NCBI RefSeq assembly: GCF_002934685.1 | Contig: NZ_NKHL01000114.1 | Span: 39,642-103,641 of the forward strand | From: Pseudomonas bohemica | GTDB taxonomy: Bacteria; Pseudomonadota; Gammaproteobacteria; Pseudomonadales; Pseudomonadaceae | Direction of reading: 5' to 3' | Length of the DNA stretch: 64,000 nt | Shown here: piece by piece, positions 58,634 to 64,000 of the stretch | How the letters are laid out: each line of letters starts with the position of its first letter | Position numbering within the stretch: position 1 is the stretch's first letter | Notes under the pieces: generated by a model | Told to the model about the DNA's origin: nothing | The model's input: only the letters and a program-made list of their open reading frames with translations | The model's database searches: none | Position numbers and translations under genes: made by a program

Positions 58634-60349
58634 TCAGCGCGGCGAAATATGCGCCACCATCAGCTGCACGGTTTCATTGCCGCGAAACTCGTTCAGGTCA
58701 AGCTTGTAGGCCAGCTCGACCCAGCGAACGGTCGGGTTGGGCCACACATCTCGATCGACGCCAAAGGCGATGCCGTCGAGCTTCACCGTGCCGCATTCGG
58801 TCTTGAGCACCATCTTCAAGTGGCGCTCGCCGACCACGCGCTGCTCCACCAACTGAAACACCCCATGGAACAGCGGCTCCGGAAAGTGCTGCCCCCAAGG
58901 CCCGGCATTGCGCAGCGCCCGCGCCAGTTCCAGGTGAAACTCTTCGACGGCCAGTGTGCCATCGGACAGCAGGCGGCCGGTCAGGTCTTCTTCGGTGAGC
59001 TGGCGCCGCACCTGGGCATCGAACGCTTGCGCGAACGCCGGAAAATTCTCCGCCGGCAGCGACAGCCCGGCCGCCATCGCGTGGCCGCCGAACTTGCTGA
59101 TCAGCTCGGGGTGCCTGGCCGCCACCGCATCCAGCGCATCGCGAATGTGGAAACCCGGCACCGAACGCGCCGAACCCTTCAACACGCCCTCCCCCGCACT
59201 GGCGAAGGCGATGGTCGGCCGGTGATAGCGCTCTTTCAGACGCGAGGCGAGAATGCCGATCACGCCCTGGTGCCATTCGGCTTCATACAGGCACAGACCG
59301 AACGGCATCGACTCGACGGGCAGATCCTTCAGTTGCGCCAACGCCTCGCGCTGCATGCCTTGCTCGATGGATTTGCGGTCCTGATTCAGCTCGTCCAGTT
59401 GCACGGCCATTTCCCGCGCCAGCGTCTCGTCATCGCACAGCAGGCATTCGATACCCAGGCTCATGTCATCCAGCCGCCCGGCAGCATTCAGGCGCGGACC
59501 GAGGATAAAACCAAGGTCGGTGGAGGTAATGCGCGACGGCTCACGACGAGCGACTTCCAGAATCGCGCGCAGACCGGGACGAGCGCGGCCGGCACGGATA
59601 CGCATCAGGCCCTGATGCACCAGAATGCGGTTGTTGGCGTCCAGCGGCACCACGTCGGCAACGCTGCCCAGCGCTACCAGATCCAGCAATTCGCCGAGAT
59701 TGGGCTGCGCGCGACCGTTGGCCTCGAACCAGCCGATATCGCGCAAACGCGCACGCAGGGCCATCAGCACGTAGAAGATCACGCCGACACCGGCCAGCGC
59801 CTTGCTCGGAAAGTTACAGCCCGGCTGGTTGGGGTTGACGATGGCGTCGGCGGCGGGCAGTTCGTGGCCCGGCAAGTGGTGATCGGTGACCAGTACCTGC
59901 AAACCCGCGGCCTTGGCGGCGGCTACGCCTTCGACACTGGAAATGCCGTTGTCGACGGTCAGCAGCAGGTCAGGCTGACGCTCGAGGGCGACCTTGACGA
60001 TCTCCGGGGTCAGGCCATAGCCATACTCGAAGCGGTTCGGCACCAGATAATCAACGTGCGCGGCACCGAGCAAACGCAGGCCCAGCACCCCGACCGTACT
60101 GGCGGTGGCGCCGTCGGCATCGAAATCGCCGACGATCAGAATGCGTTGACCCTGCTGCAGCGCAGTGACCAGCAAGTCCACCGCTGCATCGATGCCCTTG
60201 AGCTGTTGATACGGGATCAAGCGTGCCAGGCCCTTGTCCAGCTCGTCCTGCGACAGCACCCCGCGAGCGGCGTACAAACGGGTCAACAGGGGCGGCAAAT
60301 CGCCCAGAAAGGGCAAGGTGTCGGGCAACTGGCGTGATTCGATGCGCAT
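58634..60349 (-). CDS. recJ: single-stranded-DNA exonuclease RecJ, 571 aa
   Basis: 5'-3' ssDNA exonuclease of recombination and mismatch repair. DHH-family motifs are visible: ILIVGDFDADGATAS (motif I), VTDHHLPG (motif III), VALGSVADVVPL, and FGGHAMAAGLS with the DHHA1 region. The OB domain and C-terminus follow. Length is right. It is followed upstream by yaeQ. Confidence 0.96.
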   Translation of the reverse strand: MRIESRQLPDTLPFLGDLPPLLTRLYAARGVLSQDELDKGLARLIPYQQLKGIDAAVDLLVTALQQGQRILIVGDFDADGATASTVGVLGLRLLGAAHVDYLVPNRFEYGYGLTPEIVKVALERQPDLLLTVDNGISSVEGVAAAKAAGLQVLVTDHHLPGHELPAADAIVNPNQPGCNFPSKALAGVGVIFYVLMALRARLRDIGWFEANGRAQPNLGELLDLVALGSVADVVPLDANNRILVHQGLMRIRAGRARPGLRAILEVARREPSRITSTDLGFILGPRLNAAGRLDDMSLGIECLLCDDETLAREMAVQLDELNQDRKSIEQGMQREALAQLKDLPVESMPFGLCLYEAEWHQGVIGILASRLKERYHRPTIAFASAGEGVLKGSARSVPGFHIRDALDAVAARHPELISKFGGHAMAAGLSLPAENFPAFAQAFDAQVRRQLTEEDLTGRLLSDGTLAVEEFHLELARALRNAGPWGQHFPEPLFHGVFQLVEQRVVGERHLKMVLKTECGTVKLDGIAFGVDRDVWPNPTVRWVELAYKLDLNEFRGNETVQLMVAHISPR

Positions 60350-60411
60350 GCGGGTTCCGCTGATGTGTTCGGTTGGAGCTGAGTCAGTCTTGCGCGGCGA
60401 GGCGTTGGCGA

Positions 60412-60954
60412 TCAGCCGCGCTCACCGGCGAGCCACTGCAATTGCACTTCGTGCTGGCCACGATCGTCAGTCACGAAAATTGTGCCTTCGCTGATCATCA
60501 CGTCCCACTTGATGACGCGGGGCATATCCTTGGCCAACGTCTCCAGCACTTCCTGGGGCACGGCGGCGATGTTGACGTTCTTCAGGTTCTTCACCGCCGG
60601 GATGACCTTGCCCTCCCATACGCGCAGGCTGCCGTAGGCCAGCAGACTAGTGCGCTCGGTGCGACGGGAGCACCAGGTCAGGCGATCGGCATCCGGCTGG
60701 CCGACTTCGATCCAGTGCAGAACGCGGTCATCCAGGCTTTTTTCCCACAGCGCCGGCTCGTCGACGTCCGACAGACCGCGGCCAAACGAAAGCTGCTCGT
60801 TGTACCAGAACGCGTAGGCCAGCAGGCGCACGGTCATGCGCTCTTCGGTTTCCGATGGATGGCGAGCGATGGTCTGTTTGACGTTTTCATAAACCCCGCG
60901 ATCAAGGTCGGTGAGGTTCAGTTCGAATTTGTAGGTCGTGGACGGCTGGGCCAT
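60412..60954 (-). CDS. yaeQ: YaeQ family protein, 180 aa
   Basis: PD-(D/E)XK-fold protein of unknown role. The sequence YKFELNLTDLDRGVYENVKQTIARHPSETEERMTVRLLAYAFWYNEQLSFGRGLSDVDEPALW and HWIEVGQPDADRL is typical. The start at 60954 (MAQPSTT) replaces a longer frame from 61053. It lies 62 bases upstream of recJ. Confidence 0.93.
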   Translation of the reverse strand: MAQPSTTYKFELNLTDLDRGVYENVKQTIARHPSETEERMTVRLLAYAFWYNEQLSFGRGLSDVDEPALWEKSLDDRVLHWIEVGQPDADRLTWCSRRTERTSLLAYGSLRVWEGKVIPAVKNLKNVNIAAVPQEVLETLAKDMPRVIKWDVMISEGTIFVTDDRGQHEVQLQWLAGERG

Positions 60955-61150
60955 GAACGGGCTTCTAAAGACGGGAAAGGCGCCAAGTCTAACCGATGCG
61001 CACGAGTTGAACGACCGAACTCGATGATTGATCGGGCGCAGAGGCAATTTCAACGTGCGCGTCTTCGTCGCGGTGCTTTACTCATCGCAAGGTGACGAGT
61101 GTTAAACAAATGATTCACAACGCCGATACCTTAATTCGAGATCCTCTAGC

Positions 61151-62137
61151 ATGAAGTTCACACAGCGGCGCGCTGCGAAATCAGACCCATACGGTCGTGG
61201 TTGTGGCGGCCTCAGCCAGTTTTTTCGGGATTTACATCGACGGATGGTCAATCGTTACTCGCGACTCCACATCATCAGGCTACTGGTCCTGCTCCTCACC
61301 TCGGCCTTGAGCACAATGCCGGGGGCCGCATATGCGAGGGAAACGCTTACCTGGCTGCTGCGCGACTTCCCACCGCTGACGATCTTCACCGGCCCGCAAA
61401 CCGGCCAGGGCGCCATTGACCGACTAATGCCGGAACTGATCGCGCGAATGCCGGAATACGACCACCAGATCATGCACGTCAACCGCGCGCGCGGGACGCA
61501 GATGCTACAGGACCCGGATCTGTTCGCCTGCGACCCGACCCTGCTGTGGACGCCAGAGCGCGAGAAAACCATTCTGTTTTCGATTCCCACCTACGCCACG
61601 CCCGGCAACGGCGTGACCATCGAACGCAGCAACCACGGGATTTTCGCGCCCTTCCTCAGTCAGGACGGGCATCTGGACCTGGCCGCGCTGATGGCCAGTA
61701 ACACGGTCAAGACCGGCATCGTCGCCGAGCGCAGTTACGGCCCGGTGATCGACAAGATCCTGCACAACACCACCCAGCCCGACAACCTGATCCTGCATTA
61801 CGGCAACGCGGCGGTAGGCAGCATGTTGCAGATGGAGCGTCTGGATCGCTTCCAGGCGATCATCAGTTACTGGCCAGAGGCCCTCTATCACGCCCAGCAG
61901 CAAGGCATCCCGGTGGAGGAGCTGGAGTTTTTCCCGGTCAAGGACACCTCCAAGTACCAGTTCGCCCACATCGGCTGCTCGAAGACCGATAAAGGCCGCG
62001 AAGCCATCAGCATCATCAACCGCGAGATGCGTGTACTGCGCAGGACCAAACTGATTTCGTTTTATGCCGACTGGATGGTCAACAGGCAGGAATATCTGCG
62101 CGACGCCCGATCGTTTTTCGATGAGCCGCAGAAGTGA
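61151..62137 (+). CDS. TIGR02285-like periplasmic protein, up to 328 aa
   Basis: Exported protein with a type-2 periplasmic-binding-like fold; proteins with the start TWLLRDFPPLTIFTGPQTGQGAIDR resemble the TIGR02285 family. A signal peptide begins at residue 32 (MVNRYSRLHIIRLLVLLLTSALSTMPGAAYA), so the start may really be 61244, giving 297 residues, the usual length; the listed longer start has weak support. Ligand unknown. Confidence 0.8.
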   Translation: MKFTQRRAAKSDPYGRGCGGLSQFFRDLHRRMVNRYSRLHIIRLLVLLLTSALSTMPGAAYARETLTWLLRDFPPLTIFTGPQTGQGAIDRLMPELIARMPEYDHQIMHVNRARGTQMLQDPDLFACDPTLLWTPEREKTILFSIPTYATPGNGVTIERSNHGIFAPFLSQDGHLDLAALMASNTVKTGIVAERSYGPVIDKILHNTTQPDNLILHYGNAAVGSMLQMERLDRFQAIISYWPEALYHAQQQGIPVEELEFFPVKDTSKYQFAHIGCSKTDKGREAISIINREMRVLRRTKLISFYADWMVNRQEYLRDARSFFDEPQK

Positions 62138-62151
62138 AAAATGCGAGGCAA

Positions 62152-62187
62152 AAAGAAACCCCGAGCAGCGGGGAGACTACTCGGGGT
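62152..62187 (-). terminator. terminator of the DUF3509-like gene
   Basis: Stem ACCCCGAG/CTCGGGGT with a 14-base loop, then TTTCTTTTT on the minus strand. It faces the 62300-62596 gene and also lies just after the + strand gene. Confidence 0.8.
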
Positions 62188-62299
62188 CAACCGTGGTCCA
62201 TCTTGGACCCGTACGACAGGCAGCATAAACACCGGAGCACAATGCCTGCGCCTGCCGTAATGGATACGAGCCTACTTAACCAATAAGGTTCCCCGACAC

Positions 62300-62596
62300 T
62301 CACACAAAACCGCGACCAACGGCAAACGCTGCTGCCTGAGCGGCATTGCGCATGGCGGCGATGACACAAGGCTCGATTCGCCCTTCGGCAACCATCAAAT
62401 CGCGGTGAAGCCCGTCAACCACATCGGTCAGCTGGCGCTTGTCGCATAACTGAGCAGCGGAATAGACACGTTCGATCACGATCGCACCGGCTGCATTTCT
62501 CAACGTCACCAGACGCTCACCATTAACACCGGCAGCTCCCAGGCTTGCCTGATAAGGTGCCAGTGCTTCACTTAGCAATAAGCTGATATTTTCCAT
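62300..62596 (-). CDS. DUF3509-like Pseudomonas protein, 98 aa
   Basis: Small protein; LLLSEALAPYQASLGAAGVNGERLVTLRNAAGAIVIERVYSAAQL resembles DUF3509, a family typical of Pseudomonas. The start at 62596 (MENISLLL) replaces the frame from 62608. Function unknown. It ends at a clear terminator (62152-62187). Confidence 0.75.
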   Translation of the reverse strand: MENISLLLSEALAPYQASLGAAGVNGERLVTLRNAAGAIVIERVYSAAQLCDKRQLTDVVDGLHRDLMVAEGRIEPCVIAAMRNAAQAAAFAVGRGFV

Positions 62597-62793
62597 CCGG
62601 ATCACCACTCAACAGTTTGAATGCAAAGGTGCTTATCAATGACCGTCGCCCACAGCGGAAAGTTCTTTTTGCAGCCAGTTTTCGCCGTGAACCAGGTATT
62701 GCTGCAGCCCGTCCTGGGAGCGTGCCTGCCGAATGTGACAGGCAGCGTTCAGTCTTGCTAAGCATCAGCCTGAGCGTGATGAGCGCTTTCGCG

Positions 62794-62982
62794 TCAGCCG
62801 AAGACTTGGACCATGGCAGATGAAATCTGGTTGCCATCGTCGTTCTGGATATGGCGATAGTCGCGGATGGCTTGGCGCACCGAATAGCGGCAAGGCGTGA
62901 GCCGCGCCACAGAAACGCTGGCCGGTACTGCAGAACCGACACGTTCTGCCCGACACGCTCTGTGTTGCTTGAAGGTGTTCAT
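62794..62982 (-). CDS. possible small basic protein, 62 aa
   Basis: Weak candidate. The start MNTFKQHRACRAERVG follows a GGAAAG site about 8 bases upstream, and the end reads RQAIRDYRHIQNDDGNQISSAMVQVFG. No family recognised. Several other frames overlap here, so it may be non-coding. Confidence 0.4.
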   Translation of the reverse strand: MNTFKQHRACRAERVGSAVPASVSVARLTPCRYSVRQAIRDYRHIQNDDGNQISSAMVQVFG

Positions 62983-63082
62983 CGGTAACTTTCCGTTTCA
63001 TGGACAAGGCGTGTGAGTCTGAGCCAGTGCCATCGCGAAACATTTAGAACGCGTCCGAATTTCATCCAGAGGAGGCGCCAGC

Positions 63083-63742
63083 ATGGCAGCCGACGACAAA
63101 ACGTTGCGCGTGATCCTGGCCGATGACCATCCGATCTTCCTGATCGGCCTGAAGGTGGTGATCGAGCAGCGCCCGCACGCCAGGGTGATTGCCCAGGCCA
63201 GTGCGCCGGATGAACTGCTGGAGGCCCTCAGGAATGGGCCGTGTGACCTGCTGATCACTGATTTCATGATGCCCGTTCAGGATCAGAACGATGGTTTGCG
63301 CCTGCTCGAGCGTATCCGCCGCGAGCACCCGGCGCTGCCGATCATCGTGGTAACCATGCTCAACAACGCCGGGTTGTTTCGCTCGATGCTCGCGCTGCAC
63401 GTCGACGGGCTGCTGAGCAAGGCCAGCATGGCGGACGAACTGCCCGCCGCCATCGACCGCATAAGTAGCGGCAAGCCCTTCATCGCCGATTCCGTGCAGC
63501 GCATGTTGCTGGAAGCGACCGATCATGGCTCCGGCACGTTGGTCGCGCTGGAAGAACTGTCACCCCGCGAGCTGGAAGTCATCCGTCTGATCGCTGCGGG
63601 CAATGCGGTGGGCACCATCGCCGCGCACCTTCATCGCAGCAAGCAGACGGTCAGCGCGCAGAAGGTCAGTGCCATGCGCAAACTAGGGTTGGCGAACGAC
63701 GCGGCGCTGTTCATCTACCTGCAGGAGCACGGTCTGGCTTGA
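63083..63742 (+). CDS. NarL/FixJ-type response regulator, 219 aa
   Basis: Receiver (residues 8-125) with phospho-Asp60 in LLITDFMMP and the HP..I regulatory helix DDHPIFL, followed by a LuxR-type HTH (SPRELEVIRLIAAGNAVGTIAAHLHRSKQTVSAQKVSAMRKLGL). A GGAGG ribosome site precedes the ATG. No cognate kinase is visible; an EAL-domain gene overlaps its 3' end. Confidence 0.92.
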   Translation: MAADDKTLRVILADDHPIFLIGLKVVIEQRPHARVIAQASAPDELLEALRNGPCDLLITDFMMPVQDQNDGLRLLERIRREHPALPIIVVTMLNNAGLFRSMLALHVDGLLSKASMADELPAAIDRISSGKPFIADSVQRMLLEATDHGSGTLVALEELSPRELEVIRLIAAGNAVGTIAAHLHRSKQTVSAQKVSAMRKLGLANDAALFIYLQEHGLA

Positions 63743-64000
63743 CCGCCCGGAACCCCAACACTCGCTCCGGGTGATGCTCCAGCTCGTCCAGCCAGTTGAG
63801 CAAATCGGCTTCGCTCATGGGTCGGGCGATGAAATAGCCCTGAATCGCCGGGCTCCCCAGCATCGACACCGCTTCATAGTCTTCACGCGTCTCGACGCCT
63901 TCGATCACCACGTTCAGGGCCATTTTCTGCGCCATGAACAACGCGCCGCCGACCACCGCCGATTTGCGTCTGTCGTCGGCCATGCCACGGACGAATTCCG
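63711..64000 (-). CDS. C-terminal part of an EAL-domain (c-di-GMP phosphodiesterase type) protein, partial
   Basis: The visible C-terminus has the EAL-domain end: FVRGMADDRRKS, then ALFMAQKMALNVVIEGVETREDY, then LGSPAIQGYFIARPMS. EGVET and QGYF are standard EAL motifs, but the EAL signature and upstream domains are outside the window, so activity cannot be judged. It is convergent with the response regulator and overlaps it by 32 bases. Confidence 0.85.
   Translation of the reverse strand, partial: EFVRGMADDRRKSAVVGGALFMAQKMALNVVIEGVETREDYEAVSMLGSPAIQGYFIARPMSEADLLNWLDELEHHPERVLGFRAVKPDRAPAGR

Noticed and set aside
62568..62942. 124-codon minus-strand frame between the DUF3509-like gene and the regulator
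   Set aside because: Starts in another frame without ribosome site and overlaps competing frames; left unannotated apart from one weak 62-aa candidate.
1..64000. CRISPR arrays, IS elements and rRNA genes
   Set aside because: No regularly spaced repeats, transposase or rRNA-like sequence was seen in the window.

Overview
This 64 kb window is a Pseudomonas chromosome segment with a prophage end on its left. Evidence for Pseudomonas: the gene order dapD-csdA-csdE-tcdA, the order tetR-lysS-prfB-wspR-wspFEDCBA, the ndvB-type GH17/GT2 fusion, the genus-restricted small families and REP elements with the core GTAGGAGCGCGCTTGCCCGCGA. The REP core suggests the syringae/fluorescens side of the genus (inference).

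Region 1 (1-10220) is the replication and immunity end of a lambdoid prophage, entered from inside. A leftward early operon runs from a Cro-like gene (5441) through two small helical proteins, an XRE-fusion protein, an ORF6N antirepressor, three unknown proteins, a lambda O-like initiator and a DnaC-like ATPase cut by the window start. Nearly all junctions are 1-4 base stop/start overlaps, and the O-like gene carries iteron-like repeats that could be an origin. Divergently, a CI repressor (Ser/Lys S24 type) and its terminator are followed by a LuxR-type HTH gene with a palindrome inside its promoter, a CsrA/RsmA homologue with a GGA-loop hairpin in its leader, several unknown small genes, an HNH protein, an excisionase and a tyrosine integrase. 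The prophage ends between the integrase stop and the chromosomal arsC-like gene at 10289. A host-style post-transcriptional regulator inside the lysogeny module is the most interesting system here.

Region 2 (10289-33300) is core metabolism: an ArsC/YffB-like reductase, dapD, the csdA-csdE sulfur-transfer pair convergent with tcdA, ndvB, dapE, rlmA, plsB, a YbaY-type lipoprotein, rsmJ, a YecE/DUF72 protein, tsaB, adk and ppc. Two oddities stand out: a perfect 25-bp foldback at 19723-19776 and a frameshifted secreted-protein gene beside it. TcdA and TsaB both act on tRNA t6A37.

Region 3 (33300-41800) holds envelope genes (DUF4398 and OmpA-like lipoproteins, a lipoprotein hydrolase), a QEGLA/DUF1704 metallopeptidase, a lipoprotein, a TetR regulator, lysS, and prfB with its programmed +1 frameshift. 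Region 4 (41900-50520) is the complete Wsp surface-sensing operon with wspR. Region 5 (51400-57300) is a ydcSTUV-patD-like polyamine/GABA locus. Region 6 (57400-64000) has an old-yellow-enzyme reductase, recJ, yaeQ, a periplasmic TIGR02285-like protein, a DUF3509-like gene, a NarL-type response regulator and the end of an EAL-domain protein. No rRNA, tRNA, IS element or CRISPR array was seen.
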